DNA from: an uncultured Flavobacteriaceae bacterium
GTDB taxonomy: Bacteria > Bacteroidota > Bacteroidia > Flavobacteriales > Flavobacteriaceae
Direction: 5' to 3'
DNA length: 64,000 bases
NCBI GenBank assembly: GCA_947494565.1
Contig: CANLVG010000001.1
Span: 248,001 to 312,000, forward strand
A program made the position numbers and the translations under genes. The notes beneath the pieces are model-generated. The model was not told where the DNA came from and did no database searches. It saw only the letters and a program-made list of their open reading frames with translations. Positions 17,761 through 25,756 of this stretch are shown one piece after another. Each line of letters starts with the position of its first letter. Position 1 is the first letter of the stretch.

Positions 17761-19602
17761 TTAGAGATCAAATGGTCCTGAATTACCAAGATTATCATAC
17801 ACATGGTACTTCGTTCCTGTATGGTCAAATAGGATGTATACTCTATTGTTGCCGAGATAAAACCCGATACCCGCACCTACCCTTTCGAAAGGAAGTGAAT
17901 CATCAGGACCCCACTGGCGCGTATTGTTAACCGTTTCAAATTCGTTCGGATTATTCTTGTACTTCACGTACTGGGTTCCAGCACCGTTGAACATCCATCG
18001 CTGCGATGGCCCAAGGGGATCTTTTGAGCGAAACAACATCGCACCGACTCCCGAATTCGCGAAAGGGTTGTTGCCTACCGCTAGGTTTTCAATGTTTTGC
18101 TGGTTGTTGGTCCATTTGCCGCCAATTACGTAGTTGTAGAACAGGCCATTCCGCGACATCACCATAATGGTATTGTCACTACCCGATTGATTGCCCTCGA
18201 TGTTGCAGGCCGCTCCGATTCCGTTATCCCCGAAAGGTACCTCCCCTTCAAAAAGGTTCGACAAAGGAAATGGTCCCTCTAATTTCCCTTCAAAACTGCG
18301 CATATAGTCCTTTCCATCCATACTGATCAAGATGAATTCGGTCCCTTGAAGGGCAAAAGCGGCACCCACAGGTCCCATTCGCGACAAGACCTGACCTTTC
18401 CAGTGGGCCGTATGAATCGGTTCACCACCTCCAGACGAAGGCGTACATTCGGTAACATCGTATTGTGTAGCTAGTTGTACTCCGACAATTTGGTTGGTGT
18501 TCACACTACGCACTACATAGCTTAAGGGCAGTCCAGATGAAATGGTACTACTTTGGGCAAGCAGGTCGACCAACTCGGAAAGATTTCCCCCTATGGTACG
18601 TATGGTAGACTCCGATTCACCTCCAAAGGCCATAACCTTTATCTTGACCTCGCTCAGGTCACTGATATAAGAAGCATCTATTTCGACATCCGTTTTTCCT
18701 GCAACTGCTTGAAATTCGGCATCGACGGCAGCGTTCATTTCAGTATATGAAGAGGTAGACTCGATGAGCATATAGTAAATACGCCCATATGAAACATCAC
18801 TGATATAGGTGGCAGGGTTGCCTTCTTGTACATACCGCGCCAAATCGTCTGGTGTAACTGAATCGGCAAAAAGTCCCTTCAAGCTTGTAGGGATGTCAAA
18901 AGACATGGTATAGAAATTCTGTTTCAGTTCTACCAGAATACGATTGTACTCCTTTTCGGAACTAAAATCGAAGTCGGCACTGATGTCCGAAAAGGCATTT
19001 TCAAAATCCACTCCCATACTCAGGGCCAATGCCTGTCTGCTTTGTACTTGGCTGTAATTGAACGAGAAATTGGCAGGTAGATCCTGGGGTGAATTCGCTA
19101 TTATATTGTTCATGGCGTCCTGAATAGAGCTTTTGGCCACCTTATCCACGGTAAAACTGGAGGCCAGATTACCATTGTTGAGATTATAGGATATCGTTCC
19201 CCCCGAACGTTCTACCGCAATGACATCGGGTGTAGCCTTTTTTAGGGATTTCCCTTGCAATAAGCTCCCGGGGTAGATTACCGAAGCATTGGGATTAAAA
19301 AGTGGAAATCCATCCCTACCGGTTCCGCCACCTTTTAAAGCGTCATACGTTTTCGTAGTACAGTTCCAAACTTCGCCTTCAATGACTTCGTTCGTTTCCA
19401 TCTCTTCGACAAGTTCTTCGGAAGATTGTGGTGTAGCAAATTCGCCAGCGCTTGAGACGACTTGGGTAAATTCAGCCTCAAGGTCTTCCTGATTCACTTC
19501 TGGGTTCGGTGCTTCCCCGCCACTATCCTTACTGCAGGATAGCGCAATGATCAATACTGAAAATGCGAGGACTTTCTTTAAGGTAATCGTTCTTGTTTTC
19601 AT
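17761..19602 (-). CDS. lipoprotein thiol-activated-cytolysin homologue with novel C-terminal repeat domain
   Basis: The start is set at 19602 (MKTRTITLKKVLAFSVLIIALSC), giving 613 residues with a lipoprotein signal and lipidated Cys23; a longer frame upstream has no signal. Residues about 105-390 align with domains 1-3 of cholesterol-dependent cytolysins: SVIYPGSLLQG, DVIAVERSGGTISYNL, FYTMSFDIPTSLKGLFADSVT, DLARYVQEGNPATYISDVSYGRIYYMLIEST, VMAFGGESESTIR and GLPLSYVVRS. It ends at QLATQYDVTEC. The membrane-binding domain 4 with its Trp-rich undecapeptide is missing. Instead a 220-residue domain carries four repeats anchored at VGAAF (412), IGAAC (462), VGAML (519) and VGAGI (575), suggesting a four-bladed propeller. 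It is inferred to be a surface-displayed pore-forming toxin. Confidence 0.85.
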   Translation of the reverse strand: MKTRTITLKKVLAFSVLIIALSCSKDSGGEAPNPEVNQEDLEAEFTQVVSSAGEFATPQSSEELVEEMETNEVIEGEVWNCTTKTYDALKGGGTGRDGFPLFNPNASVIYPGSLLQGKSLKKATPDVIAVERSGGTISYNLNNGNLASSFTVDKVAKSSIQDAMNNIIANSPQDLPANFSFNYSQVQSRQALALSMGVDFENAFSDISADFDFSSEKEYNRILVELKQNFYTMSFDIPTSLKGLFADSVTPDDLARYVQEGNPATYISDVSYGRIYYMLIESTSSYTEMNAAVDAEFQAVAGKTDVEIDASYISDLSEVKIKVMAFGGESESTIRTIGGNLSELVDLLAQSSTISSGLPLSYVVRSVNTNQIVGVQLATQYDVTECTPSSGGGEPIHTAHWKGQVLSRMGPVGAAFALQGTEFILISMDGKDYMRSFEGKLEGPFPLSNLFEGEVPFGDNGIGAACNIEGNQSGSDNTIMVMSRNGLFYNYVIGGKWTNNQQNIENLAVGNNPFANSGVGAMLFRSKDPLGPSQRWMFNGAGTQYVKYKNNPNEFETVNNTRQWGPDDSLPFERVGAGIGFYLGNNRVYILFDHTGTKYHVYDNLGNSGPFDL

Positions 19603-19628
19603 AATGCTATTATTTTGATTCAACACTC

Positions 19629-19660
19629 CAAACCTAAACCGGAAAACCAACCCTACCCAA
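19629..19660 (-). promoter_or_regulatory. putative promoter of the cytolysin gene
   Basis: On the minus strand TAGGTTTG (19636-19629) is a perfect -7 box 26 bp before the start codon. TTG at 19660-19658 lies 21 bp upstream of it, slightly longer than the usual 19. The ATGGAC pair begins 8 bp further upstream, a classical activator position. Confidence 0.5.
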
Positions 19661-19668
19661 TATAGTAC

Positions 19669-19731
19669 ATGGACAAAGCATGGACGTATTTGGCGAAAAC
19701 CGGGTTTTGCCCCCATGGACTTGCCATGATC
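19669..19731. promoter_or_regulatory. ATGGAC direct-repeat cluster II (putative operator)
   Basis: ATGGAC at 19669 and 19680 are 11 bp apart. A second, weaker pair is ATGGAC at 19715 and ATGATC at 19726, again 11 bp apart. The first pair borders the -33 region of the cytolysin promoter. Confidence 0.6.
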
Positions 19732-19810
19732 AGCATCAAATCAATTATCCTTAATTATTTGATTATCAATATTTTAAAAAAAATATTGAATTTTGGAGCT
19801 GACTCACGGC

Positions 19811-19827
19811 ATGGACAAAGTATGGAC
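19811..19827. promoter_or_regulatory. ATGGAC direct-repeat cluster III (putative operator)
   Basis: ATGGAC at 19811 and 19822 are 11 bp apart (ATGGACAAAGTATGGAC). TTG at 19836 follows after 8 bp, the same distance as between the cytolysin repeat and its TTG. The start of the second TPR-HTH gene is 60 bp downstream. The -7 region here is poor (TATCATCT near 19862). Confidence 0.6.
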
Positions 19828-19887
19828 AACGGGGTTTGACCCCTAGAATGGGGTAACTTGATATCATCTTAGTTCAAATACCACATA

Positions 19888-21774
19888 ATGTCTACAAAAT
19901 CAATCAGTATATTAGTCCTGTTGCTCTGTATTTGGCATAGTTACGGACAAGGGAAAAACCAAGTCAAGGTCGATAGTCTTTTACAACTGTATTCGGATTC
20001 CAAAAAAATCGAGGAACGAATCGAAATTTTGGATGACATCATCGATCTGCTCATCTATAATGATTCTGACAAGGCCAAAACGTATATCATGCAAATGAAG
20101 CGGATATCCGCAGATGCCAAATATGCTCCGGGAATATTACGCGGGGACTTTAATTTGGGATACCATTACTTCAATCTACAGGAAATGGATTCAGCGGAAC
20201 ACTATTTCAACCTTACCCTGAAACGGTCGAAGAACATGAACGATGATTCCTTCATCGGAAGCACCTTGAAGAATTTGTCCATCTTAAAGGCACATAATGG
20301 AAAGTATCCGGAGGCTATCCGTTTGATGGATAGTGTGGCTATAATCAGCTTGAATAACAAGGATTATCTACGCTACGGCTCGGCGTTAAGCGATAATGGG
20401 GTGCATTATTATGAAATGGGGAACTATCCCAAGGCCATGGAACTCTACAAACGGGCGCTCGACACCTATGATACCCTGAAGATCACTACCTACCACCAAG
20501 CGGATCTATTTCGCAATCTCGGCAAGCTACACAATGTGCAGCAAAACTATGACAAGGCCATCGATTACTTTGACCGGGCTATTGCGGTATATCAAGAACT
20601 GGAGGATAATTTCTTTCATGCGAACACCCTAGTGGACGTCGGCAATGTATACTCCTCCTTAAAGCAATTCGATATCTCCATAAAGAAGTATGAGGCCAGT
20701 TTGCAGCTCGCGAAGGAGAATAACTTTCCTTCAGCGGAAGTTATCGCCTACGGTAATATCGGTAGTGAGTACATCAACCTGAAGAAATTCCAAAAAGCCC
20801 TGGAATACCTGGAAAAAGCAGTGAATCTAGGAAAAAAGACCTCCGCTACGAATAATCTGGCGACCGATATGACCAATCTGGGCTATGCCTATGGCTTCAG
20901 CGGAAGGTTCGATCAGGGTATAGGCTATCTAAATAAGGCGGTGGCACTAGCAGATTCCATAGGAGTGAACAACGAGTTACAAACCGCACTTTACCAAAGG
21001 GGAAAGGTATATGAAAACAATGGCAATTTGGAAAAGGCCATAGTGGACTACGAACGATCACGGATAATCAACGATAGTCTCTTCTCCAAAGAACGTTTGA
21101 AACAAATCAATGAATTGCAGACCCTCTACGAAACGGAACGCAAAGAAGCCGAAATAGGCCTTCAAGCCGAAGAAATCAAGACCTTGAACGCTCAGGCCGA
21201 AGTTGACCGGCTTACCAAAGGCCTCTATGCCGGTGGTATGTTTACCTTTATCGTCGTTTCGGGCCTCCTGTTCTTTGGTTTTCGCCAACGCATCAAAAGG
21301 AATCGTTTGGCCCGTGAGAAAGAGATAGCGATCTATAAACAGGAACTGGCCCACAAAAAGAAGGAATTGGCCAGTCAGACCCTGCACTTGGTCCAAAAAA
21401 ATACCTTTATTCAAGAATTGATGAAAAACCTTGAAGGCATCAAAAATTCTCCTGATAAGTTCAAAATGGAATACCGGAGAATCGTCATGCTGCTTAAAAA
21501 GGAAAACGCCTCAGATAAAGACTGGGAAGTATTCAAGACCTACTTCAGCGAAGTACACAACGATTTTGATCAGAAGTTAAAAACCATATACGCCGATATT
21601 TCAGAAAAGGAAATACGCCTAGCGGCCTTTTTACGAATGAACCTCACCACCAAGGAAATTGCGGCCACCTTAAACGTCTTACCCGATAGCATCCTAAAAT
21701 CAAAATACCGTCTGAAAAAGAAACTCGGCCTCAGCAAGGAAACCGATTTTAGCAGTTTCTTAAATACGTTATAA
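19888..21774 (+). CDS. membrane-spanning TPR protein with C-terminal HTH (putative transcriptional regulator 2)
   Basis: The 628-residue paralogue of the gene at 15763 has a signal peptide (MSTKSISILVLLLCIWHSYGQ) and multiple TPRs (about 40-395, for example GNYPKAMELYKRALDTYD and QNYDKAIDYFDRAIAVYQ). Coiled coil, membrane segment (GLYAGGMFTFIVVSGLLFFGF, about 445-465) and cytoplasmic LuxR-like HTH (NLTTKEIAATLNVLPDSILK) follow. The periplasmic TPR region differs much more from its paralogue than the membrane and DNA-binding parts. This fits two sensors with different inputs but the same DNA target. It is divergent from the cytolysin gene. Confidence 0.82.
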   Translation: MSTKSISILVLLLCIWHSYGQGKNQVKVDSLLQLYSDSKKIEERIEILDDIIDLLIYNDSDKAKTYIMQMKRISADAKYAPGILRGDFNLGYHYFNLQEMDSAEHYFNLTLKRSKNMNDDSFIGSTLKNLSILKAHNGKYPEAIRLMDSVAIISLNNKDYLRYGSALSDNGVHYYEMGNYPKAMELYKRALDTYDTLKITTYHQADLFRNLGKLHNVQQNYDKAIDYFDRAIAVYQELEDNFFHANTLVDVGNVYSSLKQFDISIKKYEASLQLAKENNFPSAEVIAYGNIGSEYINLKKFQKALEYLEKAVNLGKKTSATNNLATDMTNLGYAYGFSGRFDQGIGYLNKAVALADSIGVNNELQTALYQRGKVYENNGNLEKAIVDYERSRIINDSLFSKERLKQINELQTLYETERKEAEIGLQAEEIKTLNAQAEVDRLTKGLYAGGMFTFIVVSGLLFFGFRQRIKRNRLAREKEIAIYKQELAHKKKELASQTLHLVQKNTFIQELMKNLEGIKNSPDKFKMEYRRIVMLLKKENASDKDWEVFKTYFSEVHNDFDQKLKTIYADISEKEIRLAAFLRMNLTTKEIAATLNVLPDSILKSKYRLKKKLGLSKETDFSSFLNTL

Positions 21775-21801
21775 AAAATAGCTTATGCCTTTAGGCTGTC
21801 G

Positions 21802-21809
21802 TATCTTTG
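21802..21809 (+). promoter_or_regulatory. TATCTTTG -7 box at a leaderless start
   Basis: This perfect TANNTTTG followed by C ends only 4 bp before the GTG start at 21814, so transcription would begin at or next to the start codon. Confidence 0.4.
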
Positions 21810-21813
21810 CAAA

Positions 21814-22224
21814 GTGGAAACTTCAAAAAAAATAATCCTCTTTGATGGTGTTTGTAACCTCTGTAACGGCTTTGTTCAGTTTGTGATCAAACGCGACAAA
21901 AATGATGTATTCCGATATGCCTCTTTGCAAAGTGAAATCGGTGAACAATTGATTTCAGAACGGGGAATCGATACCAAAACCATAGATTCGGTCATATTGA
22001 TCGAACCCGGAGTGGCCTACTATCTCAAATCGGACGCTGCGCTGGAAATTGGAAGAGAACTTAAGGGGTACCGTACACTCTCAAGGGTATTGATTTTGAT
22101 TCCCAGAGGTTTACGGAATATCGTATACGATTTGATTGCTCGGTATCGGTATGCCTGGTTCGGTAAAAAGGACCAATGTATGATTCCTACGCCTGATTTA
22201 AGGGCTAAATTTTTGGACACTTAA
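21814..22224 (+). CDS. DCC-family thiol-disulfide oxidoreductase-like protein (DUF393)
   Basis: The 136-residue protein begins at GTG, as no in-frame ATG precedes the conserved LFDGVCNLCNGFVQFVIKRD. This motif (residues 9-28) contains the DxxC-x-x-C (DGVCNLC) signature that names the family. FRYASLQSEIG and a C-terminal IVYDLIARYRYAWFGKKD segment follow. Members are thioredoxin-like and presumed to act in thiol redox chemistry near the membrane; the substrate is unknown. It is followed after 3 bp by the MscS gene, so the two are co-transcribed. Confidence 0.88.
   Translation: METSKKIILFDGVCNLCNGFVQFVIKRDKNDVFRYASLQSEIGEQLISERGIDTKTIDSVILIEPGVAYYLKSDAALEIGRELKGYRTLSRVLILIPRGLRNIVYDLIARYRYAWFGKKDQCMIPTPDLRAKFLDT
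22120..22131. repeat. 12-bp palindrome ATCGTATACGAT, copy 3 of 3
   Basis: The palindrome lies inside the DCC-family coding region (context AATATCGTATACGATTTG). It is identical to the sites at 5250 and 12312. Confidence 0.6.
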
Positions 22225-22227
22225 CGC

Positions 22228-23475
22228 ATGGAACGATTATCGCATAAGATCTATGATATTCTGGTCGATATGGGGCTTTCTTCAGATTGGGCCGCCTATA
22301 TCAATCTGGCCATTTTGTTTATAGGCCTGCTGCTCCTATTACTGCTTTTGGACTTTATTTTACGTAAGGTGCTCATCGGGCTCTTTTCTCGACTCTCCCT
22401 CAATTCCAAGACCCATTTTGATGATTTGTTGGTCAAAAACAGGGCGCCAAGAAACATTGCCCATATCGTTCCCTTGTTGTTGCTTGCAAAAGCCATACCC
22501 ACGGTGTTTCAAGATTTTCCCCAAATAGGCGGATTTCTGCTTAAGGCCATTGAAGTGCTCGGTATATTTCTGTTCTTATGGATTGTCAAAAGCCTACTGC
22601 AGACCATTAGGGACTTTCTTAAAACCCTCCCGAACCTGAAGGATAAGCCTATAGACAGCTATATTCAGGTGTTCATGATTTTTGCTTGGGCCATTGGGCT
22701 CTTTTTTGCCTTTTCTATTGTAACTGGCGTGGAACTATGGAAGTTTCTCACGGCCTTAGGTACAGCCTCAGCGGTTATTATCTTGGTTTTTCGGGATACT
22801 ATTTTAGGTTTTGTAGCTAGTTTACAGGTCTCGATCAATGATATGGTTCGTATCGGTGATTGGATTACCTTCGAAAAGTACGGGGCCGACGGTGATGTAA
22901 TAGAAATCAACTTGGCTACCGTCAAGGTACAGAACTTTGATAAGACCATCACCACCATACCCACCTATGCCCTGATTTCAGACTCCTTTAAGAATTGGAG
23001 GGGCATGAGTAATTCTGGCGGAAGACGTATCAAAAGGTCACTGATCATCAAGCAAGAAAGCATTCGATTTTTGGACAAAAACGGCCTTGCTAAACTCAAA
23101 AAGATTGAATTACTTACGGAATATCTTGAAAAACGTGGGGAGGCTATCGAGACTTACAACAAGGAAAATGAAGTGGACAAGTCGTTATTGATCAATGGCA
23201 GAAACATGACCAATATCGGAGTGTTTCGAAAGTATGTCGATGCCTACATCAATAGGCATTCGGGAATCAATAAGGATATGACCATTATGGTTCGCCAGTT
23301 GCAACCTTCAGCTCAAGGTATTCCCTTGGAAATCTATGCCTTTAGTAGTGATAAACGCTGGCAGAATTATGAATACATCATGGCCGATATCTTCGACCAT
23401 CTTTTGGCCGCCGTCTCATTTTTTGACCTTGAGGTCTTTGAATTGCCCAGTAGTAGTTCCTTTAGCACAACGTAG
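22228..23475 (+). CDS. MscS-family mechanosensitive ion channel
   Basis: The 415-residue protein has three to four N-terminal membrane segments (about 22-45, 90-120, 150-175 and the pore helix 178-205). The MscS beta domain follows (FRDTILGFVASLQVSINDMVRIGDWI, DGDVIEINLATVKVQNFDKTITTIPTYALI), then a cytoplasmic alpha/beta domain. The larger cytoplasmic part (KRSLIIKQESIRFLDKNG...) resembles the YbdG-like subgroup of inner-membrane channels that open on osmotic downshock. It starts 3 bp after the DCC gene. Confidence 0.9.
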   Translation: MERLSHKIYDILVDMGLSSDWAAYINLAILFIGLLLLLLLLDFILRKVLIGLFSRLSLNSKTHFDDLLVKNRAPRNIAHIVPLLLLAKAIPTVFQDFPQIGGFLLKAIEVLGIFLFLWIVKSLLQTIRDFLKTLPNLKDKPIDSYIQVFMIFAWAIGLFFAFSIVTGVELWKFLTALGTASAVIILVFRDTILGFVASLQVSINDMVRIGDWITFEKYGADGDVIEINLATVKVQNFDKTITTIPTYALISDSFKNWRGMSNSGGRRIKRSLIIKQESIRFLDKNGLAKLKKIELLTEYLEKRGEAIETYNKENEVDKSLLINGRNMTNIGVFRKYVDAYINRHSGINKDMTIMVRQLQPSAQGIPLEIYAFSSDKRWQNYEYIMADIFDHLLAAVSFFDLEVFELPSSSSFSTT

Positions 23476-23615
23476 TATATTTCAAAGATAGGCCTATTCT
23501 AGGTTAGCTAAGCCAAAAGACTACTTCCCTAAGTGTAAGTGACCACTCCCCCATTTTGGATTTTCCATACAGTCTATCGCCGCTAAGTTTACCCAAACTT
23601 TAAACAACGACCGAT

Positions 23616-25718
23616 ATGAAAAATCTATTCTTATGCCTAGCATTAATTCCCTTATTCCTGATGGGAAACGATAAAAAAATCAGTTCTGAAATCAAAGAGG
23701 TCACTGTTTATCTGAACGGGGCCCAAATCACTAGAACAGCCCTTTGCAAGCTTCCAGAAGGCACTTCCGAGCTTACCTTAACGGGGTTGTCCACAAAAAT
23801 CGATGAAAGTAGCATTCAAATTTCAGGTCTAAAGGCGGTCTCGATCCTATCACTTGAATACGATATTAATTATATGGCGCTTGAGGTGGATCAATCGACT
23901 TTGTCTCCTTTACACCTTAGATTGGAACATATCGAAACGGAAATAGCGAGGCTAAAAAATCAAATTTCCGGTCTTGAAGAGGAAGCTGAGGTCATCTATT
24001 CCAATAGAACGGTAAGCACGCGAACACAAGGGTTGAGTCTTGAAAAGGTAAAAGAGATCAGCACATACTACCGTGAGCGAATTACCGCCATTAAGAATGA
24101 GATTTTCAACGCGAACCTAAAGGTAAAGGGCCTAAACGAGGAGACTCGAACGATTCAAAATCAATTGGCTGAGTTGAACAATACTCCAGAAAAAGAACAA
24201 GGTGAACTTAAAATCACCTTCGATGCCCCGGTAGTGAGTACTTTGAATCTCTTGGTTTCGTATCAAGTATCGGACGCCGGTTGGATTCCGAACTATGACA
24301 TCAAATCCGAAGAAATCGACGCTCCTTTGAAACTGACCTATAAAGCCCATGTATACCAGAAAACGGGTAATGATTGGACCAATGTCAATATTACGCTATC
24401 GACCGGGAATCCTGCCTTAAATGTTGCTAAACCACATTTGGGCACTAAGTACCTAAACTTCACGAATGGGTATCGCACCATGACGCGAAATACTACCAAA
24501 AAGAAACGCTACGTGTACAATCCCTCGGTAAAGACCGTCTCCGGAACGGTATTGGATGAGTCAGGAGCAACTCTTCCTGGTGCGCGTGTAGTGGTCAAAG
24601 GAACCTCAAACGGAACCCAAACCGATTTCGATGGCCACTTTTCGCTAGATGTAGAAAACGGACAGGAGTTATCAGTGTCCTACATTGGTTTCGATACTAC
24701 CGTACTTCCCATTTATTCTTCGGTTATGAATATCCGACTCGATGAAGATATGCGTAATATACAAACCTTGGATGAAGTAGTTGTAACTGGATACGGCACG
24801 CAGAAAAAGAAAGCTTACACGGCTGCGGTCACCGCGATTAGTACCGAAAAAATTCTTGCGGGAAGAATTGACGGAGTCAAAATACGCGAAAGTTCTTCCA
24901 TTAAAGGCAAATCGAGTAATATACCTTTACCTAAACCCTTATATGTAATAGATGGTATACCAGTGGCGGGCTTCGAGGACGGTGATCTGGACATGGACGA
25001 AATACAATCCGTTGAAGTCTTAAAAGGAGCTGAAACCGCAGCCATTTATGGTAGCCGGGCGAGTAATGGCGTGATTGTCATTACTACTAGGAAGAGCACC
25101 CTCAAGAATGACGTAACCCATGCCAAATTCGTCATTAAAAAGGCCTACTCCGTGCCTTCGGATGGCGATATTACCGCTATTGAAATCAATACCTTCAAGC
25201 TCGATGCCCAATATGAATATTTTGCAGCGCCCATTATCAATGAGAATGTCTTTTTGACCTCCAGATTCGAAAATTGGGAACAGTATAACCTTTTACCGGG
25301 CGAAGCGAGTATTTATTTCAAAGGGGGGTATGCGGGTAAAACATCGGTGGATCCTTACACGACCAAAAAGGAAATGACGGTCTCTCTAGGAATCGATCCG
25401 AATATTACGGTCACTAGAAAGCAAAACAAAAACTTTAAGAGCAAAAACTTTACCGGTAGTAATCGAATTCTCGACAGAAATTACGATTTGGAAGTGAAAA
25501 ATAACAAGGCGGTTAGTATTGATCTAAAATTGGTGGATCGAATTCCCATATCACAAAACAAAGAAATTAGGGTCGATGATATCGAAACCAACAACGGAGC
25601 ATACGATACAAAGAAGGGCCTACTCCATTGGAATTTAAAACTTTCTCCCCAGGAAACTAAGACCGAAAGCTTTTCATTCCAGGTGCGCTACCCAAAATAT
25701 AAGAGAATTACCATTTAA
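23616..25718 (+). CDS. MuiA-like DUF4140/DUF4139 protein with carboxypeptidase-D-like and TonB-plug insertion
   Basis: The 700-residue protein has a hydrophobic N-terminal signal, a DUF4140 domain (about 22-100: IKEVTVYLNGAQITRTALCKLPEGT), a coiled coil (100-190), and the start of DUF4139 (195-290: GWIPNYDIKSEE, LTYKAHVYQKTGNDW). At about 307-375 a CarboxypepD_reg-like beta sandwich is inserted (SGTVLDESGATLPGARVVVKG, DGHFSLDV). At 380-495 a SusC-type TonB plug follows (LDEVVVTGYGTQKKK, PLYVIDGIP, SVEVLKGAETAAIYGSRASNGVIVITT). DUF4139 then resumes (FVIKKAYSVPSDGD to the end). No 22-strand barrel is present. It is likely periplasmic or outer-membrane associated; function is unknown. Confidence 0.85.
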   Translation: MKNLFLCLALIPLFLMGNDKKISSEIKEVTVYLNGAQITRTALCKLPEGTSELTLTGLSTKIDESSIQISGLKAVSILSLEYDINYMALEVDQSTLSPLHLRLEHIETEIARLKNQISGLEEEAEVIYSNRTVSTRTQGLSLEKVKEISTYYRERITAIKNEIFNANLKVKGLNEETRTIQNQLAELNNTPEKEQGELKITFDAPVVSTLNLLVSYQVSDAGWIPNYDIKSEEIDAPLKLTYKAHVYQKTGNDWTNVNITLSTGNPALNVAKPHLGTKYLNFTNGYRTMTRNTTKKKRYVYNPSVKTVSGTVLDESGATLPGARVVVKGTSNGTQTDFDGHFSLDVENGQELSVSYIGFDTTVLPIYSSVMNIRLDEDMRNIQTLDEVVVTGYGTQKKKAYTAAVTAISTEKILAGRIDGVKIRESSSIKGKSSNIPLPKPLYVIDGIPVAGFEDGDLDMDEIQSVEVLKGAETAAIYGSRASNGVIVITTRKSTLKNDVTHAKFVIKKAYSVPSDGDITAIEINTFKLDAQYEYFAAPIINENVFLTSRFENWEQYNLLPGEASIYFKGGYAGKTSVDPYTTKKEMTVSLGIDPNITVTRKQNKNFKSKNFTGSNRILDRNYDLEVKNNKAVSIDLKLVDRIPISQNKEIRVDDIETNNGAYDTKKGLLHWNLKLSPQETKTESFSFQVRYPKYKRITI

Positions 25719-25756
25719 CCAAGATAACGTCCGAGTTACCCATATACCCACGGGCT

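Noticed and set aside
19603-19716. Longer N-terminus for the cytolysin gene
   Set aside because: The 38 extra codons run through the ATGGAC repeats and the TAGGTTTG box and would bury the lipoprotein signal; the ATG at 19602 starts a standard signal.
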